Positions 51,020-59,056 of a DNA stretch of 64,000 bases are shown here, piece after piece (position 1 is the stretch's first letter; each line of letters starts with the position of its first letter). The notes under the pieces were generated by a model. The model was not told where the DNA came from. It ran no database searches and saw only the letters and a program-made list of their open reading frames with translations. The position numbers were made by a program, and so were the translations under genes. Source of the DNA: Micromonospora okii (GTDB lineage Bacteria > Actinomycetota > Actinomycetes > Mycobacteriales > Micromonosporaceae); NCBI RefSeq assembly GCF_020884795.1, contig NZ_BBZF01000019.1, forward strand, positions 155,890-219,889, written 5' to 3'.

Positions 51020-51724
51020 TCAGCCCGCCTCGCGCAACTCCGCCAGCCGCGCCTCGATCTCCGCCAGCTCCGCCCGCAGCTTCTCCGCCTGCTGCTCCGC
51101 CTCCGCCCGCTCCGACGACAGGATCTGCTCCACCGCCTCCTGCACCCCCGCAACGTCCACCAACGCCACCATCTTCAACGCCTCCGCCGGCTTCACCACG
51201 TACGGCTTCGCCAGCACCTTCGTCCCCTGCTGCGCCGCCACCGTCCACTCGCCCTCGGCGTACGCCAGGGTCACCGTCAACCCCGCCGGGCCCTTCGGCT
51301 TCACCGGCTTCGCCGCCCGCTTCGCCGGCTTCGCCTCCACCTGCTGCTGCTCCACCCTCGACTCCTCGCGCTCCCGCCGCGGCCCCGGCACCACCGGGGT
51401 GTCCAACACGAACTCCGGCTCCGCCACCACCGGCGGCGCCTCCACCTCCGGCTCCGCCGGCCGCACCTCCGCCGGCTTGCGCCCCGCCCCACGCGGCGCC
51501 ACCGCCACGTCGGCGGGGGAGAAGGGCAACTCGTCGCGGCCGAACCGCACCACCACGAACTCGTCCGACACCGCCGGATCCGTCAACTCCACCACCTGAC
51601 CCACCTGCCCGGCGATCTGCCCCGCCGACGCGGTGAACACCACCCTCGGCTTCCGCCCGGCGGCCAACGCCTCCCGGATGCTCTGCACCTCTTCAGTGGA
51701 CAACCCCTGGCCCCCGGCAACCAT
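51020..51724 (-). CDS. DUF6319-like protein with coiled-coil tail
   Basis: The 234-aa protein begins with a short conserved head (LSTEEVQSIREALAAGRKPRVVFTASAGQIAGQVGQVVELTDP, then VVVRFGRDELPFSPAD), a Pro/Glu-rich linker, a second globular block (VTLAYAEGEWTVAAQQGTKVL) and a C-terminal coiled coil. I believe this is DUF6319, widespread in Streptomyces and relatives, but I recall it from the head motif only. ATG 51724 is chosen by that homology; an open frame extends to 51811. Function unknown. Confidence 0.72.
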   Translation of the reverse strand: MVAGGQGLSTEEVQSIREALAAGRKPRVVFTASAGQIAGQVGQVVELTDPAVSDEFVVVRFGRDELPFSPADVAVAPRGAGRKPAEVRPAEPEVEAPPVVAEPEFVLDTPVVPGPRREREESRVEQQQVEAKPAKRAAKPVKPKGPAGLTVTLAYAEGEWTVAAQQGTKVLAKPYVVKPAEALKMVALVDVAGVQEAVEQILSSERAEAEQQAEKLRAELAEIEARLAELREAG

Positions 51725-51890
51725 CACGACCCTCTTCCGTACACCTGTTTGATTCCTGCCTTGATACCAGCCGGCTGCGACACCCGGAAGATCAACCCCC
51801 AGCGCCCGCAACGCCCCTCCGCGCAGCGTAGGCGACGACCCCCGCCGGTACCGTCACCACAACACCCACGGGGGAGGAGCAACAACCCAC

Positions 51891-52619
51891 ATGGACCCGG
51901 TCACCATCGTCACCGGCGGCAGCCGCGGCATCGGCGCCGCCACCGCCCGCCGCCTCGCCCACGACGGCCACCACGTCGCCATCGGCTACCGCCGCGACCA
52001 CACCGCCGCCAACGCCGTCGTCGCCGACATCCGCGCCACCGGCCGCCGCGCCCTCGCCGTCCCCGCCGACACCACCGACCCCGACCAGATCCAGGCCCTC
52101 TTCGACGCCGCCACCGACCTCGGCCCCCTCACCGGCCTGGTCAACAACGCCGGCGTCACCAGCCCCATCGGCCCCTTCACCGACCTGCGCGCCGACGACC
52201 TGCGCCACGTCGTCGACGTCAACCTCATCGGGTACGTCCTCTGCGCCCAACACGCCGCCCGCCGCCTCACCCGAGGCGGCGCCATCGTCAACGTCTCCTC
52301 CGTCGCCGCCACCCTCGGCTCACCGGGGGAGTACGTCCACTACGCCGCCGTCAAGGCCGCCACCGACACCCTCACCATCGGCCTCGCCAAGGAACTCGCC
52401 CCCACCGGCATCCGCGTCAACTGCGTCGCCCCCGGCATCATCCGCACCGAACTGCACGCCCTCTCCGGCGCGCCCGACCGCCCCGACACCGCCGCCGGCC
52501 GCATCCCCCTCGGCCGCGCCGGCGAACCCGACGAGATCGCCGGCGCCATCGCCTGGCTGCTCAGCCCCGACGCCAGCTACACCACCGGCGCGATCCTCCG
52601 CGTCTCCGGCGGCCTCTGA
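51891..52619 (+). CDS. short-chain dehydrogenase/reductase (FabG-like)
   Basis: The 242-aa classical SDR has TGGSRGIGAATA, the NNAGVTSP motif, Ser in VNVSSVAATLGSPGE, YAAVKAA as the Tyr-x-x-x-Lys, and a C-terminus GAILRVSGGL typical of FabG-like oxidoreductases. The substrate is unknown. It is convergent with the small MFS-partner gene, with 22 nt between stops. Confidence 0.9.
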   Translation: MDPVTIVTGGSRGIGAATARRLAHDGHHVAIGYRRDHTAANAVVADIRATGRRALAVPADTTDPDQIQALFDAATDLGPLTGLVNNAGVTSPIGPFTDLRADDLRHVVDVNLIGYVLCAQHAARRLTRGGAIVNVSSVAATLGSPGEYVHYAAVKAATDTLTIGLAKELAPTGIRVNCVAPGIIRTELHALSGAPDRPDTAAGRIPLGRAGEPDEIAGAIAWLLSPDASYTTGAILRVSGGL

Positions 52620-52641
52620 CCCACGACGGCACCCGACCCCC

Positions 52642-52764
52642 TCACCCCGTGAACAACCTCGCCGCCGTCAGCACCGTCTCCACCACCCCGTACCCCAGCA
52701 GCGCACCCACCAGCAGCCAGGAGACCCACAACCGGCCCACCTGCCCGGACGACCCGTCCCTCAT
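52642..52764 (-). CDS. MFS transporter small subunit (40 aa)
   Basis: This 40-aa single-span protein reads MRDGSSGQVGRLWVSWLLVG and then a hydrophobic helix ending LTAARLFTG. Its ATG (52764-52762) overlaps the stop of the oxalate/formate-type MFS gene (TGA, 52763-52761) as ATGA, so the two are translationally coupled. A small membrane partner in this position is a known companion of this MFS group in actinobacteria; its role is unknown. Confidence 0.85.
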   Translation of the reverse strand: MRDGSSGQVGRLWVSWLLVGALLGYGVVETVLTAARLFTG

Positions 52765-54161
52765 CGCGCCAGCCCCCCTTCCACCTCACCCGAGCCGACG
52801 GCCGTCGGCTCGTGGAACCGCTCCGGCACCGGCCGCACCAGCAGGTTCGCCACGAACCCCACCGCCAGCACCCCGACCATCGTCAGCAGCGCCGGCCGGT
52901 ACCCCGCCGCCGTCAACGTCCCCGGCTCACCCTTCGCGTCCAGGAACCCGTTGACGATCAGCGGCCCGGCGACCCCCGCCGCCGACCACGCCGTCAACAC
53001 CCGGCCGTGGATCGCCCCCACCTGGTACGTGCCGAACAGGTCCCGCAGGTACGCCGGCATCGTGGCGAACCCACCCCCGTAGAACGACACGATCACGCAC
53101 GCCAACAACACGAACAGCCCCGTCGCCACCCGCCCGACCGAGGCCAGCAGCACGTACATCACCATCCCGACACCCAGGTACAACACGTACACCCGCTTAC
53201 GACCGATCAGGTCCGACGCCGTCGACCACGCGAACCGGCCACCCATGTTGAACAGCGACAACAGCCCCACGAAGCCACCCGCCGCAGCCACCGACACCGC
53301 CGACCCGCCGCCCTCACGGAAGAAGTCCTGAATCATCGGGCTCGCCTGCTCCAGGATCCCGATCCCGGCGGTCACGTTGCAGAACAGCACCACCCACAGC
53401 AGCCAGAACTGCGGCGTGCGCACCGCGTTCGCCGCCGACACGCTCGCCGTGGTCACCATCGGCTTCGCCGTCGCCCGCGCCGGATCGAACCCGGCCGGCC
53501 GCCAGTCCGCCGCCGGCACCCGCACGTTCGCCACCCCGAACATCATGACCAGGAAGTAGCCGACGCCCAGCGTCACGAACAACCACACCAGCGCCGACCC
53601 GGACGCCGTCGAACCCGCGGCGTCCGGGTCGTAGCCCCGGTCGTAGAGCGTCAACAACTGCCGGGACAGGGGAGAGGCCACCATCGCGCCACCCCCGAAC
53701 CCCATGATCGCCAACCCGGTCGCCAGACCCGGCCGGTCCGGAAACCACTTGATCAACGTCGACACGGGGGAGATGTAGCCGATTCCCAGCCCGATGCCGC
53801 CCAGCAGCCCGTACCCCAGGTACAACAGCCACAACTGGCCCGTCGCGATCCCCACCGCGCCCACCAGGAAGCCCACCGACCAGAAACACGCCGACACGAA
53901 CATCGCCTTACGCGGGCCGTTGCGCTCCACCCACGTACCGGCCACCGCCGCCGACAGCCCCAGCATCACGATCGCGATGCTGAAGATCACCCCAATCGCG
54001 GTCTGACTCGCGTCGAAGTGCGCGATCAGGGAGTTCTTGTACACGCTGGTCGCATAGACCTGCCCGATGCAGAGATGGATCGCCAACGCCGCCGGCGGGA
54101 TCAACCACCGGCTGTAGCCGGGCGGCGCGACGGTGCGGCGACGGTCGAGTGCGGAGAGCAT
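52761..54161 (-). CDS. oxalate/formate antiporter-family MFS transporter
   Basis: The 466-aa, 12-segment protein is of the OFA type: PPAALAIHLCIGQVYATSVYKNSL in the first helix, GYGLLGGIGLGIGYISPVSTLIKWFPDRPGLATGLAIMGFGGGA in helices 4-5, and NMGGRFAWSTASDLIGRK in the mid-loop. Family members exchange dicarboxylates or monocarboxylates. ATG 54161 follows GGGAAGAAGG; an open frame runs further to 54260. Its stop couples to the 40-aa small subunit. The dif-like site lies 84 nt upstream of the start. Confidence 0.88.
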   Translation of the reverse strand: MLSALDRRRTVAPPGYSRWLIPPAALAIHLCIGQVYATSVYKNSLIAHFDASQTAIGVIFSIAIVMLGLSAAVAGTWVERNGPRKAMFVSACFWSVGFLVGAVGIATGQLWLLYLGYGLLGGIGLGIGYISPVSTLIKWFPDRPGLATGLAIMGFGGGAMVASPLSRQLLTLYDRGYDPDAAGSTASGSALVWLFVTLGVGYFLVMMFGVANVRVPAADWRPAGFDPARATAKPMVTTASVSAANAVRTPQFWLLWVVLFCNVTAGIGILEQASPMIQDFFREGGGSAVSVAAAGGFVGLLSLFNMGGRFAWSTASDLIGRKRVYVLYLGVGMVMYVLLASVGRVATGLFVLLACVIVSFYGGGFATMPAYLRDLFGTYQVGAIHGRVLTAWSAAGVAGPLIVNGFLDAKGEPGTLTAAGYRPALLTMVGVLAVGFVANLLVRPVPERFHEPTAVGSGEVEGGLAR

Positions 54162-54244
54162 GGTGCCTTCTTCCCGGAAGTCGGCGAAGCACTCGCCGAG
54201 CTCGCGTTCTGCGCCCGCACCGACGCTGACCCAGCCCTTATCGC

Positions 54245-54272
54245 TGATTCGATAATCCACATTATGTCAAGT
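54245..54272 (+). other. dif: dif-like Xer recombination site
   Basis: The 28-mer reads TGATTCGATAA, TCCACA, TTATGTCAAGT: an 11-bp arm, a 6-bp centre and an 11-bp arm. The right arm, centre-end and inner left arm fit the actinobacterial dif pattern (CGATAAT..ACATTATGTCAA) as I recall it, while the outer five left-arm bases diverge. It lies between the MFS start and the Xer-type recombinase gene, in a noncoding stretch. Confidence 0.72.
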
Positions 54273-54673
54273 AGACGGTTTTTCGCCCTCCTCCACGGCA
54301 CCCGGAAGCCTTCGTTCCAGCCTGATTGCCCCCGACCGTCGTCGCAGAGCGCCGGCTCGTTCCGGGACGCATGCTCCACGGGCAGCCTCAGCCGTCCTGG
54401 CGACGCGGAATGCCGGGTGCCCGACGCCCGGGCGCGTCCGGCAGCCGGCCACTGGCCTGTCTGGCGCGGCGGCTGATCGGGCACATCGACCGTGGGAGGC
54501 ATCGCAACCGACGGAGGCACACAACCGATGCCCGCTCTCCACCGTGCCGTCCGCAGCGACGCTCGATCCCCGCCGGCCGGCCGAGCAGGCTTCCAGGGCT
54601 GGAGGTGCCACCCCTGTCCTCCCCTCGGCGCGAGCCGGTCCCCCGGTCCGGCGGGTCGCCGGGAACCCGAGAA
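54273..54673. other. noncoding stretch between the dif-like site and the recombinase
   Basis: About 400 bases with no convincing gene. It contains a short direct repeat (GGAGGCA followed by CAACCGA, at 54495-54511 and 54513-54528) whose role is unknown. A 63-codon frame at 54492-54683 has no homology I recognise and no good codon pattern. Confidence 0.6.
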
Positions 54674-54699
54674 TCATGCATAATATCCCTTATGCATGA
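54674..54699. promoter_or_regulatory. symmetric dif-like core at the recombinase start codon
   Basis: TCATGCATAA (54674-54683), TATCCC, TTATGCATGA (54690-54699) is a perfect dyad with 10-bp arms and a 6-bp centre. The inner CATAA-N6-TTATG is exactly the core spacing of Xer sites. The right arm contains the ATG (54692) of the recombinase gene, so binding would also block its translation start region. Confidence 0.75.
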
Positions 54700-55699
54700 C
54701 AAACAGGACGAATCGGCGCAGGCGTTGATCGAGGAGTTCCTGACCGCCCGCGCCACCCGCAAGCCGTCGCCGCACACCCTCGAGGCGTACCGCAGGGACC
54801 TGCGCGCGGTGGCGGCCCTGGCCGGCGAGACCCTCACCCCTCCCCTGCCGCCGGACGCCCTGCCGGTCAGCGCCCTCTCCCCCAGGGTCATGCGGGCGGC
54901 GTTCGCCCGGTTCGCCGCTCCCCGCGCCGTGGCCTCGGTGCACCGCGCCTGGTCGACGTGGAACAGCTTCTTCTCCTTCCTCGTCGCCGACGGGGTGGTG
55001 GCGGGCAACCCGATGCCGGCGGTGGACCGCCCTCGCGCCCCGCTCCCCCGGCCGAAGCCGCTGCGCGGCGAGGACACGCCGGAAGAGCTGCTCGCAGCGG
55101 TGTCGCGGGAGGACGATCGGGAGCGGGATCCGTGGCCGGAGCGGGACGTGGCGGTGCTGGCGTTGGCGCTGTGCGCGGGGCTGCGCCTGTCGGAGCTGCT
55201 GGCGCTGCGGGTGGCGTCGCTGGTCGGGCGGCCCGGCGAGCGCCGGGTGGACGTGGCGGGCAAGGGTGGTCGGCCGCGGGTGGTGCCGATCGAGCCGGAG
55301 CTGGACCGGGTGCTGATGGCGTATCTGGACAGCCGGGCGCGCCGGTTCGGGGCGCGGTCGGTGCGGCCGGACTCGGCGCTGCTGGTGGATCGGCGGGGTG
55401 AGCCGTTGCGCCGGGGCGGGTTGCAGTATCTGGTGGAGTCCTGTTACCGGCGGGCGGGGGTGGCGGACCGGGTGCCGCGCGGGGCGCGGTTGCACGCGTT
55501 GCGGCACACGTTCGCCACGCGGTTGGCGGAGGACGGGGCGAGCGCGGCGGAGATCATGCGGCTGTTGGGGCATGCGTCGTTGGCGTCGTCGCAGACGTAC
55601 ATCGAGGTGACGGCGGGTCAGCAGCGGGCGGCGGTGCGGTCTAACCGCACGAACCGAGCGTTGGCGGGGTTGGTGCGGATGCAGGGAGACGGCGAGTGA
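54692..55699 (+). CDS. Xer-type tyrosine recombinase
   Basis: The 335-aa recombinase has an N-terminal core-binding domain (residues about 10-110; PSPHTLEAYRRDL) and a catalytic domain with Arg in AGLRLSELLAL, HALRHTFATRL, GHASLASSQ and the nucleophile Tyr in SQTYIEVT. It lies 420 nt from the dif-like site, and its start codon is inside a symmetric Xer-like core. Single-recombinase systems such as XerS and XerH also sit next to their dif. Whether this one acts at dif or at its own core is not known. An open frame extends upstream to 54326 but has no homology. Confidence 0.9.
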   Translation: MHDKQDESAQALIEEFLTARATRKPSPHTLEAYRRDLRAVAALAGETLTPPLPPDALPVSALSPRVMRAAFARFAAPRAVASVHRAWSTWNSFFSFLVADGVVAGNPMPAVDRPRAPLPRPKPLRGEDTPEELLAAVSREDDRERDPWPERDVAVLALALCAGLRLSELLALRVASLVGRPGERRVDVAGKGGRPRVVPIEPELDRVLMAYLDSRARRFGARSVRPDSALLVDRRGEPLRRGGLQYLVESCYRRAGVADRVPRGARLHALRHTFATRLAEDGASAAEIMRLLGHASLASSQTYIEVTAGQQRAAVRSNRTNRALAGLVRMQGDGE

Positions 55700-55842
55700 G
55701 GGTGGGGTGGGCGCAGAAGCGGCCGACGGCGAACGCGGCGGTGACGGTGGTGCACACGGGGGTGGCGGATTGGGCGCGGTATGCGCGGCGGGTGGACGCC
55801 TTCCTCCCGACGTCCTTGCCCTTCGTGGCCGCGGGCGCGTGA
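55696..55842 (+). CDS. possible 48-aa ORF overlapping the recombinase stop
   Basis: A GTG at 55696 overlaps the recombinase stop (GTGA) and opens 48 codons reading VRVGWAQKRPTANAAV and ending LPFVAAGA. No family is recognised. The overlap suggests coupling, but the antisense frame of the same stretch is equally open, so reality is uncertain. Confidence 0.3.
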   Translation: MRVGWAQKRPTANAAVTVVHTGVADWARYARRVDAFLPTSLPFVAAGA

Positions 55843-55977
55843 TCGCCGCCCGGACCGACTGGCTGCCCAACACCACCGCGCTTGAACCGCCCTCTCACGT
55901 CCCGAGGACACGCCAAACATCATTGAGTTAGGAGTGTCTCAGGGCATGGGTGCCGGGACACCGGGTAGCCAGCGGCC

Positions 55978-56199
55978 ATGGGCAGCCACAAGCGCAATAA
56001 GCATGACAGCGGCGGCGAGTCGGCGCGGGGCCGCCGGCACCCGGGCAGCGGAGCACGGGGTCGGCAGGGGGCCACCGTGGAGCACTCGCCGCACCAGCGG
56101 CACGAGCGCACGGCGACCGGATCGGCCAGCACCGAGCGCGACCATGGCCGGTCGAAGGCGGCCGGACAGGAGCGGGTCAACCGCCAGGGTACGGCCTGA
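55978..56199 (+). CDS. small basic hypothetical protein
   Basis: The 73-aa frame is very hydrophilic (Gly/Ser/Arg/His-rich, MGSHKRNKHDSGGES at the start) with no predicted fold. The ribosome site is weak. It lies alone between the recombinase and the convergent EEP nuclease gene. It may be a disordered nucleic-acid-binding protein or a chance frame. The rest of 55843-56363 shows no other gene. Confidence 0.4.
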   Translation: MGSHKRNKHDSGGESARGRRHPGSGARGRQGATVEHSPHQRHERTATGSASTERDHGRSKAAGQERVNRQGTA

Positions 56200-56363
56200 C
56201 CCGCGTTCACCCTCCTCGTCCGCGCTCGTCGATCAGCTCCGTGCGTGCGGCGCCCCTGCCTGGCTGGACCGGCCCACCGGCCAGCCGATGCGCCCTTGTC
56301 CGACCCCACGCGCCGTTCCTACAGGGTGCGGTACTGGATGCTCCGCCCGCTGCCGGGTAACGG

Positions 56364-57137
56364 CTAGCCGAGGTCGACGACGAGGGGGCGGTGGTCGGAG
56401 ATGGTGGTGGCGGGGGTGGTGACGGCGGTGACGGGCGGGAGGCGGTGGAGGTCGTAAGGGTCGGCGAGGATGTGGTCGAGTTGGATGCGGGGTTGGTGGG
56501 CGGGGTAGGTGGGGCGGCGGCCGAGTGGGGTCCAGCCGGAGACGAGTCGGGCGGGGCCGGCGGGGAGGTTGAGGTCGCCGAGGAGGATGCGGGGTGGGGG
56601 TAGGGCGCGCAGGGCGCGGATGGTCTGGCGGAGTTGGTGGGCGTTCCAGCCGGGGACGAAGGACAGGTGGGTAGCGGCGACGGTGATGTCGCCGTGGGGG
56701 GTGTCGAGGACGGCGGCGAGGACGACGCGGGGTTCGTCGTGCAGGAGGGTGAGGCCGTTTCCGGGGATGGGGACGGGTGAGCGGACGGGTGCGGGTGTGA
56801 GGCGGGTGATCTGCCAGGTGCGTACGGGGTGGCGGCTGATCAGGCCGATGCCGTAGCAGGGGTCGCCGTGTCCGTCGTCGTCGTGGTGGAGGGGGCGGAA
56901 GTGTTCGCCGGGGGTGCCGACGAGGGCGGCGGCGAAGCGGTGTTCGGGTGCGTGCAGGGCGCGGGCGGCGATGGCGGTGAGGTCGAGGTTGCCGCTGCGG
57001 GTCTGGTCGCGGTCGACTTCCTGGAGGGCGAGGACGTCGGCGTCGAGGGTGGCGACGGCGGCGGTGAGCCGGTCTGGGTCGACGAGTCCGTCGGTGAGGG
57101 ACCGGCCGTGGAGGAGGTTGAAGGTGGCCAGGCGCAC
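56364..57137 (-). CDS. endonuclease/exonuclease/phosphatase family protein
   Basis: The 257-aa protein has the EEP fold: ATFNLLHGR at the N-terminus, LALQEVDRDQTRSG near 36 (metal-binding Glu), a central VAATHLSFVPG His motif, LLGDLNLP near 192 and SDHRPLVVDLG at the end. Such enzymes cleave DNA or phosphodiesters and phospholipid head groups. There is no signal peptide. The substrate cannot be named. GTG 57137 is the start. Confidence 0.9.
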   Translation of the reverse strand: MRLATFNLLHGRSLTDGLVDPDRLTAAVATLDADVLALQEVDRDQTRSGNLDLTAIAARALHAPEHRFAAALVGTPGEHFRPLHHDDDGHGDPCYGIGLISRHPVRTWQITRLTPAPVRSPVPIPGNGLTLLHDEPRVVLAAVLDTPHGDITVAATHLSFVPGWNAHQLRQTIRALRALPPPRILLGDLNLPAGPARLVSGWTPLGRRPTYPAHQPRIQLDHILADPYDLHRLPPVTAVTTPATTISDHRPLVVDLG

Positions 57138-57173
57138 GTGTGCACCCTATGCGGGTGTTGGGAGGGTCGTCGG

Positions 57174-57260
57174 ATGCTGAGGGCGTGGGTGTGTTCGATG
57201 GTGGTGTTCGTGGTGCTGGGGTGGGCGGGGTTGTGGTTGCGGCGGTGGCGGGGACGGTGA
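57174..57260 (+). CDS. putative 28-aa single-span membrane peptide
   Basis: The frame reads MLRAWVCSMVVFVVLGWAG and then LWLRRWRGR: a hydrophobic helix with a basic end. A GGAGG ribosome site lies 8 bases before the ATG. It fills the short gap between the EEP nuclease start and the convergent regulator. No homology is known to me; the ribosome site and composition support translation. Confidence 0.45.
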   Translation: MLRAWVCSMVVFVVLGWAGLWLRRWRGR

Positions 57261-57269
57261 GGGTGCCGG

Positions 57270-58043
57270 TCAGGGGGTGGGGAGGTGTTCGTGGTGGTGG
57301 AGGATCGCGGTTCGTAGGCGTTGGAGGGTGGGGCCGGGGTCGAGGCCGGTGTGGGTGGTGAGGTGGGTGTGGGCTTGGCGGAGGGTGGCGAGGGCGTCGG
57401 CGGGTCGGCCGGCGCGGTGTTGGGCGAGGGCGAGTAGTTCCCAGGGGCGTTCGCGGGTGGGGTGTCGGGTGACGAGGGCTTGCAGGTCGGCGAGGGCGGT
57501 GGTGGCGTGTCCGGCGTCGACGAGGGCGGCGAGGTGCAGTTCGGTGGCGGTGGTGTGGAGGGTGTTCCAGCGGGTGATCTCGGGTTGGAGGAAGGGTGTG
57601 GTGTCGAGTCCGGCGTAGGCGGGGCCGCGCCAGAGGGTGAGGGCGGTGTGGGCGGTGGTGGCGGCGGCGGTGGGGTGGCCTTGGCGGCGGAGGGTGTGGG
57701 CGCGGGTGACGAGGGTGGTGAAGCGGTGGGTGTCGGTGTGGGTGGGGGGTAGTCGGAGGGCGTATCCGGGGTCTTCGCGGACGAGGAGTTGCCCGGTGCG
57801 GGCGGGGTGGTGGGGTTCGAGGGCGCGGCGGAGGGCGGCGATGTAGCCGTGGAGGGTGGCGCGGCTGGCGGTGGGGGTGCCGTCGCTCCAGACGAGGTGG
57901 TGGAGGCGGTCGGTGGGTACGACGCGGCCGTCGGCGACGAGGAGCGCGGCGAGGACGAGGCGTTGTCGGCGTCCGCCGAGGGTGACGGGGTGGCCGTCGC
58001 GGTGGGCGGTCATGGGGCCGAGCACGTTGATGTGGACCTGCAC
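57270..58043 (-). CDS. SARP-type regulator (winged helix plus BTAD)
   Basis: The 257-aa protein has the AfsR/DnrI/RedD layout: an OmpR-like winged helix (INVLGPMTAHRDGHPVTLGGRRQRLVLAALL, residues about 4-95) followed by a bacterial transcriptional activation domain with repeated helices to residue about 250. SARPs activate secondary-metabolite genes, but no biosynthetic cluster is visible nearby. It is downstream of the secreted Fn3 gene in the same direction, with a 110-nt gap. Confidence 0.9.
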   Translation of the reverse strand: MQVHINVLGPMTAHRDGHPVTLGGRRQRLVLAALLVADGRVVPTDRLHHLVWSDGTPTASRATLHGYIAALRRALEPHHPARTGQLLVREDPGYALRLPPTHTDTHRFTTLVTRAHTLRRQGHPTAAATTAHTALTLWRGPAYAGLDTTPFLQPEITRWNTLHTTATELHLAALVDAGHATTALADLQALVTRHPTRERPWELLALAQHRAGRPADALATLRQAHTHLTTHTGLDPGPTLQRLRTAILHHHEHLPTP

Positions 58044-58152
58044 GCGGGTGAGGTTGGTGGGCGGGGTGTCCCGGGTGGTAGGGGCGGCTGTCCCGGTGGG
58101 TCGGGCGCGCGGCCTGGCCCCGTCCCGGGCGGGACGGGGCCGTCGGTGGGGT

Positions 58153-58938
58153 TCAGGCGAGGGTGGCGACGCCTGCGGTGAGGGTGGTGGAGAGCAGGCC
58201 GGCTTCCTTGGTGCGGATGTAGAAGCGGTGGAAGGTGTTGCTGCGTAGGCCGGTGACGGGGAGGGTGTAGCGGCCGGTGCCGGGTGCGGCCGGGGCGTGG
58301 ATGGTGCGGGATTCGGTGACGTTGGTCCAGTGGCCGTAGCTGTCGAACTTGCGTTCGATCCAGTCGTAGGTGACGGAGAAGCCGTCCTCGGTGGTGGAGG
58401 GGTCGGTGAAGGCGACGGTGATGTCGCCGTGGGTGGGGGTCAGGACGAGGTCGGTGGGGGCGGCGGGGGTGTTGGTCCAGCCGAGGATGGCGAGGATGCC
58501 CGAGTAGGGGGCTGCGGGTTGGGTGCCGTCGGGGACGTTGACGAGGGTGACGTTGACCCGGTGGTTGCCGGCGGTGGTGGGTGCGGGGACGGTGATGTCG
58601 AAGCCGTGGGGGCCGCCCTGGGCGGGGTGGTGGAGGTTGGCGGGGTACGCGCCGATGAAGGTCTGGTCGACGGTGACCCAGACGGTGACGGGGCCGCCGT
58701 TGGTGTCGCGGGCCCAGCCGGTGACGCGGTAGGTGCCGGCGGTGTAGCCGTGGCTTTCGACGCGGCCGGTGGGTGGGGTGTCGGTGCCAATGGGGGGCGG
58801 CGGGTCTTCCACGGGGTCGTCGTTGCAGGCCGGCGGCGGGACGGGGACGTCGCAGTAGGGCAGGGCGTGGGCGGGGGCGGCCAGGGCGAGGCCGGCTGCG
58901 GTGGCCGCGGTGGTGAGCGCGGCGAGGATGCGTCTCAT
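58153..58938 (-). CDS. secreted fibronectin type III-like protein
   Basis: The 261-aa protein starts with a clear signal peptide (MRRILAALTTAATAAGLALA, cleavage after AHA near residue 26), then a Pro/Asp-rich spacer, a beta-rich domain (residues about 55-150) and a Fn3-like module around residues 158-261 (APTDLVLTPTHGDITVAFTDPS, VTGLRSNTFHRFYIRTK). No enzymatic motif is seen. It is probably exported to the cell surface or medium. Function unknown. Confidence 0.78.
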   Translation of the reverse strand: MRRILAALTTAATAAGLALAAPAHALPYCDVPVPPPACNDDPVEDPPPPIGTDTPPTGRVESHGYTAGTYRVTGWARDTNGGPVTVWVTVDQTFIGAYPANLHHPAQGGPHGFDITVPAPTTAGNHRVNVTLVNVPDGTQPAAPYSGILAILGWTNTPAAPTDLVLTPTHGDITVAFTDPSTTEDGFSVTYDWIERKFDSYGHWTNVTESRTIHAPAAPGTGRYTLPVTGLRSNTFHRFYIRTKEAGLLSTTLTAGVATLA

Positions 58939-59056
58939 GGCGTGCAGTCAAGGGGGCGGGTCTGGGGTTCGTCTGGGAAGGCGTGGTGGGTGAGGCCGGA
59001 CACAGGGGGCGTCGGCGGGTGGGGGGCGTGGGGGTGGGGTGGGCAGAATTCCGCGG

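Noticed and set aside
55641..55916. Antisense 91-codon frame after the recombinase
   Set aside because: No homology, no ribosome site, and overlaps an equally weak plus-strand frame; neither can be trusted.
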